A stretch of DNA of 64,000 nucleotides, taken from positions 1-64,000 of the forward strand of contig NZ_NEHW01000012.1 in assembly GCF_002112505.1 (NCBI RefSeq), given 5' to 3'. Under the pieces are notes generated by a model, which was not told where the DNA came from, searched no databases, and worked only from the letters and a program-made list of their open reading frames with translations. The translations under genes were made by a program, and so were the position numbers. This stretch comes from Pseudomonas sp. R28(2017) (GTDB taxonomy: Bacteria; Pseudomonadota; Gammaproteobacteria; Pseudomonadales; Pseudomonadaceae). This document shows positions 42,390 to 51,845 of this stretch, piece after piece (the first letter of the stretch is position 1; each line of letters starts with the position of its first letter).

Positions 42390-42896
42390 TCAATCTTCTT
42401 TTGGCGCCTCAAGCACCAGGTCCAGTTCTTCGGCGAGTTGTTTGCGCGCTTGCTCGTTGTTCAGCAGCTGCTGCAGTTGCTTGCGGAACGCCGGCACGTT
42501 GCCCAGGGGGCCTTTCAGGGCAACCAGCGCTTCGCGAAGTTCCAGCAGTTTGTGCAGCTCCGGGACCTGGCGGGCGATGCGGTCTGGCCCGAAATCGTTG
42601 ATCGAGTTGAACTGCAGGCTGACCGCCAGCTCCGCATCGGGGGCAGTGCCGAGCATCGAAGGCACAGACATGGCCAGGCTGACACCGGCGTCGTTCAATA
42701 CGTTGTTGAAGCTGTGTTTATCAATGCGCATGACCGAACGGTCTTCTAGCGCACGGGCCTCACTGAGGCCGAAGTCGCCCAGCACCAACATCTTGTGCGG
42801 TAGCTCTACTTCGGCCTGTACGTCGCCAGTGGCGGGTACATATTTGATGTTGATGCGTTCTTTAGGTGCAACCGATCCAGTGGGCTTTGACATCAC
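42390..42896 (-). CDS. tssB: TssB, T6SS small sheath protein
   Basis: The 168-residue protein reads APKERINIKYVPATGDVQAEVELPHKMLVLGDF and FNSINDFGPDRIARQVPELHKLLELREAL, canonical TssB/VipA. It is the first gene of the minus-strand T6SS operon, with a strong ribosome site (AAGGAGAGG) upstream. Sheath recycling needs the ClpV ATPase, whose gene is absent from this cluster. Confidence 0.96.
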   Translation of the reverse strand: MMSKPTGSVAPKERINIKYVPATGDVQAEVELPHKMLVLGDFGLSEARALEDRSVMRIDKHSFNNVLNDAGVSLAMSVPSMLGTAPDAELAVSLQFNSINDFGPDRIARQVPELHKLLELREALVALKGPLGNVPAFRKQLQQLLNNEQARKQLAEELDLVLEAPKED

Positions 42897-43209
42897 AGAA
42901 CCTCTCCTTGGTTTGTAGGGTGTTGTTCCTGGTAGTTGTCTCTTGGCTTAAAGCGACATGTAGGAAATTCCCGCAGCATTGCCATGAGGCACAAACAAAA
43001 TGGCGGGACTTTTTACTGGCCACCTAAAAACCATGCCGTCGGTGTTGCTGTTCGTCGAGAGCGAAAATGCCACAAAATATTTACTTGTGGCACTTTATTT
43101 TTATGGGCTAGGCTCATTTCGCTTTTGGGTCATGGAGTGCCTGGAAGTGGTCTTGCAAGTCCGCCGATCAAATAGGATGCATGTATTATTGACAGGAAGT
43201 TTTCTTGCG
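42897..43209. promoter_or_regulatory. divergent T6SS control region, AT-rich, with an 8-bp inverted repeat
   Basis: This 313-bp gap separates tssB (minus) from vasI (plus). It is visibly richer in A and T than its neighbours, especially 43056-43130. A perfect inverted repeat TGCCACAA-N9-TTGTGGCA spans 43068-43092 and is followed by ctttattttta; it could be an operator for both operons or a weak terminator-like hairpin. I found no convincing -24/-12 element. Confidence 0.5.
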
Positions 43210-43842
43210 ATGATTGGTAAAAAAACCTACAAGTTAAGTCTTTCGCTGATACTCGGTTTCCTTTCGATAACCGTCTATTCCGATGAAGATTGCCAGCGAA
43301 TCGTATCCAACCTTGAGCGCTTGGCTTGTTTCGACAAATCAGCCGGAACGCCTGCGCACCTCGCGCCGATGCAATGGCCTGCGCCGGAGCAAGAATCGCC
43401 CACGTTGCGGCGCGTGATGGCGCATCAGGCGGGACGACTCGCAGAGGACCTGACTTTTCGCCTCAAGTCTGCAGAGGACGGGCTGATGATCTCGGCGCCG
43501 GCAATCGCTTCAGCCGCACCACATCCCTACCTGGTGATCAGCTGTGTGCAGAACATTTCCAGATTGCAGTTGATCGCTGCACAGCCCATCCAGGCCGGCC
43601 GAGTGGAGGTGCGATTGATGGGGGATCGTGGTTCGACCGTGCCTACGCCATGGCAGGTGACGGAGAACGGCCAGGTGCTCGATGCCGGCAGGGGCTTGCC
43701 GGGCATCGAACAGATCAAGCCATTGATCGGGGCTCGTCGTATTCAGGTCGAGAGTGACAACCCGGCCGTCAATGGGTTGATTTTTGATGCTCAGGGACTC
43801 GACCCGCTCATCGACGAGGCGCGCAAGACATGTCGTTGGTAG
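43210..43842 (+). CDS. VasI-family T6SS-associated periplasmic protein
   Basis: The roughly 210-residue protein has a signal peptide (KKTYKLSLSLILGFLSITVYS) followed by DEDCQRIVSNLERLACFDKSAG, the Cys-containing opening common to VasI and related T6SS-associated proteins. The start is uncertain: ATG 43210 (AGGAAG 11 bases upstream) gives a clean signal peptide, and ATG 43177 is an alternative. Its 3' end overlaps tssA by 13 bases, so it heads the vasI-tssA-tssM operon. Function within T6SS is not established. Confidence 0.78.
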   Translation: MIGKKTYKLSLSLILGFLSITVYSDEDCQRIVSNLERLACFDKSAGTPAHLAPMQWPAPEQESPTLRRVMAHQAGRLAEDLTFRLKSAEDGLMISAPAIASAAPHPYLVISCVQNISRLQLIAAQPIQAGRVEVRLMGDRGSTVPTPWQVTENGQVLDAGRGLPGIEQIKPLIGARRIQVESDNPAVNGLIFDAQGLDPLIDEARKTCRW

Positions 43843-45293
43843 CAGAGGTCACCGCGCAGGACATTGCCTGGCTGCTGGCCCCCATCGACGCCCAAGCACC
43901 GGCAGGTCTGTTCGATGTGGAGGACGAAACCTACCAGGCCATAGACCAGGAAATGGTCAAGCTCGGCGGGTTGCAGGCATCTTCAATCGACTGGTCCTAC
44001 ATCGAGGAAGCCTCCCGACAGTACCTGGGCCAGCAGTGCAAGCATTTGCGCATCGTCGCGCACCTGAGCGTGGCGTGGTTGCGAACTGGCTGCTGGGAAC
44101 GCTGGGGATACACCTTGGCATTGCTGGGCGGCATCGTCGAAGGCTACTGGGAGACCGCTCATCCAAAGCCTGGCCCCAAAGGCTTCCTCGGCAAGCGCAA
44201 GCTGGTGGGGATGGTGCTCAACCGATTGATCGAAGCACTGCCGCGCCTGGATCGCTTCACGTATGGCCCGGCTCACGCCGCGGCGGCTCAGCATGCGATG
44301 CAACGCCTACGACAGCAGCAGGCCATCGCACAGCTGGATGAAGTTGTAGTGAGCGAGCTGGAGCGCCAGCTGGGCAAATACGTGGAACGTGCCAGCGGCG
44401 CGGGCGAACCGGCTACAGCCAAGGTTTGTGCGACACGCACCAAGCCTGAACCCCTGGCCGAAGTCGTTGCCACACCGACGCCCCGCGTGTCACTGGGAAA
44501 CGAGCGCGAGTCACGCCGGGCCGTGCTGACCATGGCCGAGCTGATCAATCAGCAGGATCCCTACGACCCGACGGGTTATCAGCTACGTCGGTTCGGCTTG
44601 TGGGCCCACATCCAGGTGGCACCCCACATCAAGCAAGGCAACCGTACCGAGCTGATGGCCGTGCCACAGGATATTGCCGGTGATTATGAAGATGCCGTTG
44701 CGGGCACCGCGGTTGACGCAGCCATGCTCCAGCGGATCGAAAAAAGTGTGACGGCCAGCCCCTACTGGATTCGCGGCAGCTTCCTGGCGGCGGCTGCCGC
44801 AACGCGGCTGGCGATGGGTGAGGTGGCTGAGGCCATTCGCGCTGCGACCGCACGGTTCGTGCAGCGTATGCCAGCACTGCAGCAACTGTGCTTCAGCGAC
44901 GGCACGGTGTTTGTCGACGACCAATGCCTGGCATGGCTCAAGGCTGCGCAAGGGCCATCAGCCGAAGTGGGAGCCGCCCATGAATTTGCCAACCTGCGCG
45001 AAGAGATGATCAACCAACTGGAAACCGGCGGCGTTGAAACGGTTTTGCTCAGGTTGCAGGGAATGCAAGCGGATTTCCGTGCCCCGCGTGAGCGCTGCCA
45101 TACCACCGTGATTGCTGCCGACCTGTTGGCAGCAAGGGGCGTGTCGTGGTTGGCCCAGGAGCTGTGTGCAGGCGTTGCCCGAACGATGCAGGAAACCACC
45201 GCCAGCGCCTGGGAACCTGAGGTGTTTCAACGTCTTCAGCTGTATGCGACAGCGCACATGCAGGCTGACTGGAACAAGGAACGGGAGTCTTGA
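43830..45293 (+). CDS. tssA: TssA, T6SS cap/assembly protein (ImpA_N plus VasJ type)
   Basis: The 487-residue protein has an ImpA N-terminal domain (about 10-130: WLLAPIDAQAPAGLFDVEDETYQ, HLRIVAHLSVAWLRTGCW), a linker (about 170-230) and a C-terminal VasJ-like region. TssA proteins direct sheath and tube polymerisation and differ by C-terminal type; this one is of the long VasJ-bearing kind. The next gene (tssM) starts on the last base of its stop codon (TGATG). Confidence 0.9.
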   Translation: MSLVAEVTAQDIAWLLAPIDAQAPAGLFDVEDETYQAIDQEMVKLGGLQASSIDWSYIEEASRQYLGQQCKHLRIVAHLSVAWLRTGCWERWGYTLALLGGIVEGYWETAHPKPGPKGFLGKRKLVGMVLNRLIEALPRLDRFTYGPAHAAAAQHAMQRLRQQQAIAQLDEVVVSELERQLGKYVERASGAGEPATAKVCATRTKPEPLAEVVATPTPRVSLGNERESRRAVLTMAELINQQDPYDPTGYQLRRFGLWAHIQVAPHIKQGNRTELMAVPQDIAGDYEDAVAGTAVDAAMLQRIEKSVTASPYWIRGSFLAAAAATRLAMGEVAEAIRAATARFVQRMPALQQLCFSDGTVFVDDQCLAWLKAAQGPSAEVGAAHEFANLREEMINQLETGGVETVLLRLQGMQADFRAPRERCHTTVIAADLLAARGVSWLAQELCAGVARTMQETTASAWEPEVFQRLQLYATAHMQADWNKERES

Positions 45294-48200
45294 TGAATCA
45301 ACCATGGAAGTACTTCAAACGTTGGGGCTTGCCCCTGGTGACCCGTATCGGTCTGGCCATGCCGTTGCTGCTCGGACTGGGTGCTGCACTGATGCTGACG
45401 GCTATCTGGTGGCTCGGTCCGCAATGGACGTGGGGTGAGCAGCAGCCGTTGGCCAGTATGGCCCATCGGGGGCTGGCAAGCCTGGTGCTGGTGCTGGTAC
45501 CCCTGCTGGGCTGGCTCGTTGTGTTGCGCAGGCGTAATCGCCACCTGCAGGCTGAACGCAATCAGGCAGTGGCCGCCGAGCTGGACCGCACGTTGCCGTT
45601 CGTTCAAGCACAAGAGAAGGCGTTGGATCAGGAGCTTTCGCGGTTTTTGCACAATGCCGGCGGGCGACGCGCCTTGTACCGATTGCCCTGGTATCTGGTG
45701 TTGGGCGACCAGCATGCTGGCAAGACCCTTTTCATCGACCATACCGAACAGAACTTCTCGCTGACCCGCATCGACAAGGTGCAGAGGCGAGGCCAACAAG
45801 CGCAAGCACTGGCCTACCCGATAGGCTGGTGGGTCAGCAACGACGCGGTGATCATCGATCCGCCGGGCGCCTTCATCAATGCAGCGTCGCAATCAGGCTC
45901 ACCCGCCGAGGAGCCAGGTACATCGCAACTGCCACCCGATACCTCGGCCAGGTTGTGGCAGCACCTGCTGGGTTGGCTGGTGCGCAATCGCAGTCAGAGA
46001 GCCCTCAACGGCGTGGTACTGGTCGTCGACCTGCCTGCGTTGTTGCATGGCACACCTGAGCAGCGCGTTGCTCAGGCACAGGTCTTGCGCACCCGCTTGT
46101 ATGAGGTGGGTAGCCAATTGGGCGCGCGCCTGCCGTTGTATGTGGTGCTGGCCAAGTTCGACCTGTTGGACGGGTTCGATCAGCTCTACGCAAAGCTCCC
46201 CACAGCCACGCGGGAGCAGATGCTGGGTTTTACGTTCAAGCTGGATGCGCTCGGTTCTTTTGACGCGTGGCTCGATGAATATGGTGACCACTACGATCGG
46301 TTGCTCAGCGAGCTGTTCGAGCAGGTGGTAGAGCGGCTCGATGCACTGGACGGTGCACCACTGCGAGCGCGCCTGTTTTCGTTGCATGCCCAATTGATTG
46401 GCCTGCGCCCGATACTGCTGGGGTTCTTGAAAGAAGCACTGGCAAGTGACTGCTACACAACGCCTGCCTTGGTACGTGGCGTGTACTGGTCCTCGGTGGT
46501 GCAGCAAGGCGACATGCTCAATGCCTTCGTTCGCGAGGCGGCACAGCCATACAAGACGAAGCTGCCATTGCTTGAGGGCAAGGCGCAAGGCAAGGCGCTG
46601 ACCTACTTCATCCAGCACGCGTTCAAGCGTGTCATCTATCAGGAAGCCGGGCTTGCCGGGGACAACATCAGCGTGGCGCGCAGCAAGCGCAACCTGCTCT
46701 GGGTAGGTTCAGGCGTGGGCGTACTGGCTATATGCGTGACCATCGCCAGTTGGCAACGATATTTTGATATCAACTCCGCCAAGGCCGCCAGCGTCCTTGC
46801 CAAAAGCCGGGAGTACAGCCACCACGAAGTGGACCAGCGACTGGACCCTAGCGGGCGCAACCTGTTGGGGCCACTGGACCAGATCCGCGATGCCGTGTCG
46901 GTGTTTGGCGACTATCGTGCCGCCTGGCCGGGTGTTGCCGATCTAGGCCTGTATCAGGGGCGTGCCATTGGCCCCCGCGTCGATGAGGCCTACCTCAACT
47001 TGCTTGCCAAGCGCTTCCTGCCGGCCCTGGCCAGTGGGGTAATCAATGCCATGGAGACGGCGCAGCCTGGCAGTGAGCAGCAAATGGCTGCGCTCAGGGT
47101 TTACCGGATGCTGGAGGACCGCCAGAACCGCCGGCCCGAATGGGTCGAGGACTGGATGGCCCGCCAGTGGCAGCAAACATTCCCGGGCCAGGGGCAAATG
47201 CAACGTGACCTGATGCAGCACCTGAAGTATGCCATGGCCTATGCCGATGCCGATCTGCCGCAGTATCGCCAGCGTGTTGCCCAGGTGCAGCAGGTACTGC
47301 GCAAGGTGCCGCTGCCCGAGCGGGTTTATGCGAGCCTCAAACAGCAGGCCGGGGAACAGTTGCACACTGGTTTGGACCTGCGCCATCAGGTGGGGCCGGC
47401 CTTCGATGTGGTGTATCAGTCGGCTGACGGCTCCAGCAAGGGCGATGATGTCTTGCTGGCGCCCATGCTTACCGCCAAAGGCTCGAGGGAGTACTTCGAG
47501 CCACGCAGGCAGCGGTTTGCAGAAATGGCGATGATCGACCAGTGGGCACTGGGCGAGCGCGACCAGCTCGATTATTCGAATGCCGACCGGGAGGCGCTGA
47601 GCGAACGGCTGCATAACTTGTACAGCGCCGACTTCATCGACAGTTGGCGGCGTGCATTGAACGCCTTCTCGGTGGTCGACTTCCGCGATCTGGACCATGG
47701 CGTCGCGGTCCTGCAGCGGTTCACCGGGCCGGCGGCCCCCCTGCATCGGCTGTTGGATACAGTGAAGGAAAACACTTCGCTAACATCGACCGTGGGTGTC
47801 GAGGTCCCCGAGCAACCTCAGGCGGGGGCCATTCAGCGGGCCTTTTCCGGGCTCAGCGCCATGCTGCAGGCAACGGGTGAGAAACCCAGCAACTACGATG
47901 AAACCCTCGGCGCCATTGCGGCAGTACACGATTATGCCAAGGCGGTGCAGGACAGCTCGGACCGTGGCAATGCCGCACTTCAGGCCGTGCATCAGCGCTT
48001 CTCGATGACCGTGCACGACCCGATCGGCACCTTGCAGCGGGTGGCAACCCGCTTGCCAGAGCCGATCAACCGCCAAGCCAGCAAGCTGGCCGATCAAACG
48101 GCGCGGGTGCTGAATATTGAAGCCCTGCGCGAGCTGGAGCGCCGCTGGGATGCCGAGGTGTACAGCTTCTTCCAGCAGCGCCTGGCCGGGCGCTACCCCT

Positions 48201-48832
48201 TCGTGGTGAAGGCGCCCGATGCCTCCCTGGATGACTTCGAGGCGTTTTTCGGGCCGAAGGGGCGACTGCAGCAGTTCCATGACCAGTACCTGAAGGTGTT
48301 CCTGAAAGAAAACCTCGAAGCTTTACAGGCGGGGGAGCAGGGGCAGTCACTGATCCGCGGCGATGTCCTCGAGCAACTGGACCTGGCAGAGGCAATCCGC
48401 GAAACCTTCTTCGATCAGCGCGGCAACCTGAGCGTGCAGTTCAGCATCGAGCCATTAGGGCTTAGTGCCAACCAACGCACCAGCGTCCTTAACCTGGATG
48501 GCCAGTTGATTTCCTACACCCATGGGCCGAGCCAGATCACCGGTATCGTCTGGCCCAATACCTTGGGGCCGCAGGTTCGCAGCAACCTGACCTTGCTCAG
48601 GCACAATGGCAACAGCAGCAGCCTGGAGTACCGGGGCCCCTGGTCGATGTTCCGCCTGCTCAGCCGCGGCGCGCTGAACGGCCGCACGCCGACCAGCGTC
48701 GACCTGAGCTTTGCAACCGGCGATGGCGTGGTGCGCTATCGGCTGAATGCCGAAAAGGCGTTCAACCCCATCACCCAGCAACCCTTCAAAGGTTTCAAGC
48801 TGCCGCGGGGGCTGCTACAGAACCCTGGTTGA
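45293..48832 (+). CDS. tssM: TssM (IcmF), T6SS inner-membrane component
   Basis: The 1179-residue protein has two N-terminal membrane spans (MPLLLGLGAALMLTAIWWLG and LASLVLVLVPLLGWLVVL), a cytoplasmic NTPase-like domain with intact Walker A (LGDQHAGKTL), a third span near 470 (GSGVGVLAICVTIASW) and a large periplasmic C-terminal part ending in the IcmF/TssM beta domain that contacts TssJ. ATG at 45293 overlaps the tssA stop. It is the last plus-strand T6SS gene; tssH is not found after it. Confidence 0.95.
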   Translation: MNQPWKYFKRWGLPLVTRIGLAMPLLLGLGAALMLTAIWWLGPQWTWGEQQPLASMAHRGLASLVLVLVPLLGWLVVLRRRNRHLQAERNQAVAAELDRTLPFVQAQEKALDQELSRFLHNAGGRRALYRLPWYLVLGDQHAGKTLFIDHTEQNFSLTRIDKVQRRGQQAQALAYPIGWWVSNDAVIIDPPGAFINAASQSGSPAEEPGTSQLPPDTSARLWQHLLGWLVRNRSQRALNGVVLVVDLPALLHGTPEQRVAQAQVLRTRLYEVGSQLGARLPLYVVLAKFDLLDGFDQLYAKLPTATREQMLGFTFKLDALGSFDAWLDEYGDHYDRLLSELFEQVVERLDALDGAPLRARLFSLHAQLIGLRPILLGFLKEALASDCYTTPALVRGVYWSSVVQQGDMLNAFVREAAQPYKTKLPLLEGKAQGKALTYFIQHAFKRVIYQEAGLAGDNISVARSKRNLLWVGSGVGVLAICVTIASWQRYFDINSAKAASVLAKSREYSHHEVDQRLDPSGRNLLGPLDQIRDAVSVFGDYRAAWPGVADLGLYQGRAIGPRVDEAYLNLLAKRFLPALASGVINAMETAQPGSEQQMAALRVYRMLEDRQNRRPEWVEDWMARQWQQTFPGQGQMQRDLMQHLKYAMAYADADLPQYRQRVAQVQQVLRKVPLPERVYASLKQQAGEQLHTGLDLRHQVGPAFDVVYQSADGSSKGDDVLLAPMLTAKGSREYFEPRRQRFAEMAMIDQWALGERDQLDYSNADREALSERLHNLYSADFIDSWRRALNAFSVVDFRDLDHGVAVLQRFTGPAAPLHRLLDTVKENTSLTSTVGVEVPEQPQAGAIQRAFSGLSAMLQATGEKPSNYDETLGAIAAVHDYAKAVQDSSDRGNAALQAVHQRFSMTVHDPIGTLQRVATRLPEPINRQASKLADQTARVLNIEALRELERRWDAEVYSFFQQRLAGRYPFVVKAPDASLDDFEAFFGPKGRLQQFHDQYLKVFLKENLEALQAGEQGQSLIRGDVLEQLDLAEAIRETFFDQRGNLSVQFSIEPLGLSANQRTSVLNLDGQLISYTHGPSQITGIVWPNTLGPQVRSNLTLLRHNGNSSSLEYRGPWSMFRLLSRGALNGRTPTSVDLSFATGDGVVRYRLNAEKAFNPITQQPFKGFKLPRGLLQNPG

Positions 48833-48843
48833 TCAGCTTGGGG

Positions 48844-49038
48844 TCAGTTGCTCACCATCAGCTCTGGCCCCAGGTAATCATTGATCAAGTCAATGTCATC
48901 ATCCCCCAGGCTCCCGACCGAAGAGGCCAGCCGCAACCGCGACATCAAGTACCGCAACTTGGCCTCGAACAGATCATGCCGAGCCTCGAACAACAGTTCC
49001 TCGGCATTGAGCACGTCCGAATTGGTACTGGTGCCTCC
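48844..49038 (-). pseudogene. C-terminal fragment of a TolC-like type I secretion outer-membrane protein
   Basis: The minus strand reads GTSTNSDVLNAEELLFEARH, then DLFEAKLRYLMSRLRLASSV and ends DYLGPELMVSN with a stop at 48844. TNSDVLNAE and YLMSRLRL are the C-terminal helix pattern of TolC/AggA/LapE-type channels. Only about 62 residues remain; upstream of 49038 homology stops abruptly and antisense RTX coding sequence begins. The original gene would have been over 400 codons. Its stop is 11 bases from the convergent tssM stop, so that side looks undisturbed. Confidence 0.82.
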
Positions 49039-49045
49039 TTCTGCC

Positions 49046-50605
49046 GGGCTTGCCGACCTCGACGGGCTGGGGGCCTTCAGCTTCCAGTGGCAGCAGGGTA
49101 CGGGCGGCACCTTCACCGACATTGCCGGCGCCACCGCTGCGACCTTCACCCCGGCGTTTGCCCAGGGCAACCAGCAACTGCGGGTGGTGGTGCGCTACAC
49201 CGATGGCTTCGGCACACTGGAGTCAGTGACCTCGGCGGCGACCGCGCCGGTAGTGGTACCGCCTGGCGTGGTCCTGGTCGGTACCAATGGGGCCAACACC
49301 CTGACTGGCACCATTGGCAGCGATACCTTGTCCGGGCTGGGTGGCAACGATACCCTCAATGGCCTGGCCGGCATGGACCAATTGTTCGGTGGTGCGGGTA
49401 ACGACACCCTCAATGGCGGCGCCGACAACGACCTGCTCAACGGTGATGACGGCAACGACACCCTGGACGGTGGCACCGGCGTGGATGTGATGAACGGTGG
49501 CGCCGGCGACGACACCTTCGTGGTGGATGTCGCGGGGGACAGCGTGATCGAGGCGCTCAATGGCGGTACCGATACGGTGCGGACCAGCCTGGCCAGCTAC
49601 ACCCTGGGGGCCAACGTTGAAAACCTGACCTACACCGGCAGCAGCACCTTCACCGGCACCGGCAATGCGCTGGCCAACACCCTCACCGGCGGTGCCGGCA
49701 ATGACCTGCTCAATGGCGGTGCAGGTGCCGACCGGCTGGTGGGTGGCGTGGGCGATGACACCTACGTGCTCGACAATGCCGGTGACGTGGTGGTGGAGGC
49801 GACCGGGGCCGGCACCGATACCGTGCAGACCTCCCTGGCCAGCTACACCATGGCCGCCAACGTCGAGGTGCTCACCTTTACCGGTGCAGGCAACTTCACA
49901 GGCACCGGCAACGGGCTGAACAACACCCTCAACGGTGGTATCGGTAACGATACCCTCAACGGTGACGGTGGCAATGACATCCTCAACGGCAACGCTGGCA
50001 ACGATACGCTCAATGGCGATGCCGGCAACGATCAGCTGTTCGGTGGCCTGGGCAACGACAGCCTGAACGGTGGCGGCGGGGATGATAGCCTGGATGGCGG
50101 CGCCGGCGACGACGCCCTCAACGGCGGCAACGGCAACGACACGCTGCAGAGTGGGGCGGGTAACGACAGCCTCGATGGCGATGTGGGCAATGACCTGTTG
50201 GTGGGCGGTGATGGCAACGACACGCTGTTCGGCGGCGTTGGCAGCGACACCCTGCAGGGGGGCGCCGGCAACGACTTCGTCAATGGTGCCGAGGGTAATG
50301 ACACGGTCAACGGCGGGGCCGGCAACGACACGATGGTGGCGACGGACGGCAACGATGTGTTCCAGTTCTCCGCCGGGTTCGGGGCCGACCTGATCATCAA
50401 CTTCGATGCCAACCCGTCGGGGGGCCAGGACCGCCTGGATATCACCGGGCTCAACATCACGGCGGCGAACTTTGCCGCGAACGTGCACATTGCCGATGTC
50501 GGTGCGGATACGTTGGTCAGCATTGGAGCCGCTGATTCGATCCGGCTAGTCGGCGTGGCCGATGCCACGACGGTGACGGTGGCGGACTTCATCCTCGCTG
50601 GGTGA
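49046..50605 (+). pseudogene. C-terminal fragment of a large RTX calcium-binding secreted protein
   Basis: From GLADLDGLGAFSFQWQQGTG the frame encodes an Ig-like module (about 65 residues), then about 30 RTX nonapeptides (GGxGxDxLx, for example GGAGNDTLNGGADNDLLNGD), two VENLTYTGSSTFTGTGNALANT-type spacers and a C-terminal domain typical of type I secreted proteins. The 5' part is missing: the only upstream ATG (48881) lies in sequence antisense to the TolC fragment. No ribosome site supports it. Closest match in character is the RTX tail of large animal-heme-peroxidase-like proteins of P. putida. Expression is unlikely unless a new promoter arose. Confidence 0.85.
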
Positions 50606-50623
50606 GGGGGCGTCTGCTGAAAG

Positions 50624-50651
50624 GGGTCGCATTGCGGCCCTTTTTTTTTTT
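50624..50651 (+). terminator. strong intrinsic terminator after the RTX fragment
   Basis: GGGTCGC-ATT-GCGGCCC (50624-50640; one G-U pair) followed by eleven T residues (50641-50651). It sits 19 bases after the RTX stop and is probably the original terminator of the once-complete gene. Confidence 0.88.
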
Positions 50652-50680
50652 CATGCCTGCCGTAAGGTATTTGGCGCCTG

Positions 50681-50732
50681 TGAGATCGAGCGCCGCCCGC
50701 GCGGCGCATCGCGGATAAATCCGCCCCTACAG
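50681..50732. repeat. REP-like palindrome of a second class
   Basis: gcgccgcccgcgcggcgc forms one stem and gcggataaatccgc a second, ending cctacag. The pattern resembles the short intergenic repeats of pseudomonads with core cgcggataaatccgctcctac. Its right end overlaps the galD stop codon. Confidence 0.6.
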
Positions 50733-51845
50733 TTTATTTCGGGCCAATCTGTCCTGTGACAGAGGGTTTGACCATAGCGCCCGGGGCACGCACACCTGGC
50801 CATCGAACAGCAGGCGGGCCGTGCGTATCAGCCCGCAGCCGGTTAACGTGCCCTTTCGCAGCGCGACTTCGATACTGAACTCGCCGCTGGGGTGCTCCAC
50901 CGACAGCCGTTGGTGGTCGCCGCTGCCGATCACCGCAATGCCTTGCGCCACCGTGCCTTCGTTCAGGCAGGCGGTGGCGGCGCTGACTGCGCCGAACACG
51001 CCGATCGAGGCATGGCAGCGGTGCGGAATGAACGAGCGGGTGCTGAGGGTGCCGCCTTGGCGTGGCGGGGAGACCAGGCACAGTTTCGGCACGTTGCGCT
51101 GGCTGACGTCGCCCAGGTTCATGCGCGGCCCCATCTGCAGGCGGATCGACTCCAGGCGTGCCTTCAACGCCTCATCGGCATCCAGCGTTGCGGGGCTTTC
51201 CTGGCCGTTCAGGCCCAGGTCCTCGGCGCGCAGCAGGATGACCGGCATGCCATTGTCGATGCAGGTCACCTCGACGCCGTCTACTCGGTCGCGGCGGTTG
51301 CCGGTCGGCAGCAGCGCGCCGCAGCTGGAACCGGCAATGTCGGCAAAGTTGATCACCAGTGGTGCGGCGTGGCCAGGCACGCCGTCGATGCGGGTGTCGC
51401 CGGTGTATTCGACCTGTCCGTCAGGTGTGGGTACCTGGGCAATCGCCAGTTGGCCGGTGTTCTCCATGAAGATGCGCACAGGCGTCACCGGGCCACTGGC
51501 CTTGACCAGGCCGCGTTCGATGGCGAACGGCCCGACCCCGGCCAGGATATTGCCGCAGTTCTGGCCGTAGTCGACGCGTGCTTCAACCACCAGCACCTGG
51601 GCGAACAGGTAGTCGACATCGGCATCTGTGCGTTGCGAGGGGCGGATGATGGCCACCTTGCTGGTCAGTGAGTCCGCGCCGCCAATGCCGTCGATCTGGC
51701 GGCTGTCGGGCGAGCCCATGACGGCCAGCAGCACGCGATCGCGCAGGGCGCTGTCGGTGGGCAGGTCGTCATGCAGGAAGTACGCGCCTTTTGAGGTGCC
51801 GCCGCGCATGAGCAGGCAGGGGATGCGGGTCTGGCTCATGCTCAT
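50727..51845 (-). CDS. galD: 4-oxalomesaconate tautomerase GalD
   Basis: The 372-residue protein is of the PrpF/AcnD-accessory isomerase family (PrpF fold): RIPCLLMRGGTSKGAYFL and DYLFAQVLVVEARVDYGQNCGNILAGVGPFA are the conserved active-site regions, with the catalytic Cys in NCGN. In the gallate pathway GalD interconverts keto and enol forms of 4-oxalomesaconate. It overlaps galC by ATGA and is last of galBCD. The gal context gives the specific assignment. Confidence 0.92.
   Translation of the reverse strand: MSMSQTRIPCLLMRGGTSKGAYFLHDDLPTDSALRDRVLLAVMGSPDSRQIDGIGGADSLTSKVAIIRPSQRTDADVDYLFAQVLVVEARVDYGQNCGNILAGVGPFAIERGLVKASGPVTPVRIFMENTGQLAIAQVPTPDGQVEYTGDTRIDGVPGHAAPLVINFADIAGSSCGALLPTGNRRDRVDGVEVTCIDNGMPVILLRAEDLGLNGQESPATLDADEALKARLESIRLQMGPRMNLGDVSQRNVPKLCLVSPPRQGGTLSTRSFIPHRCHASIGVFGAVSAATACLNEGTVAQGIAVIGSGDHQRLSVEHPSGEFSIEVALRKGTLTGCGLIRTARLLFDGQVCVPRALWSNPLSQDRLARNKL

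Noticed and set aside
42897..43000. Sigma-54 promoter upstream of tssB
   Set aside because: TGGCAA-N-TGC motifs exist but the GG/GC spacing is wrong.
48881..49045. ATG at 48881 as the true start of the RTX protein
   Set aside because: Its first 55 codons are antisense to the TolC fragment and show no signal or RTX character; the frame is open by chance across the deletion junction.
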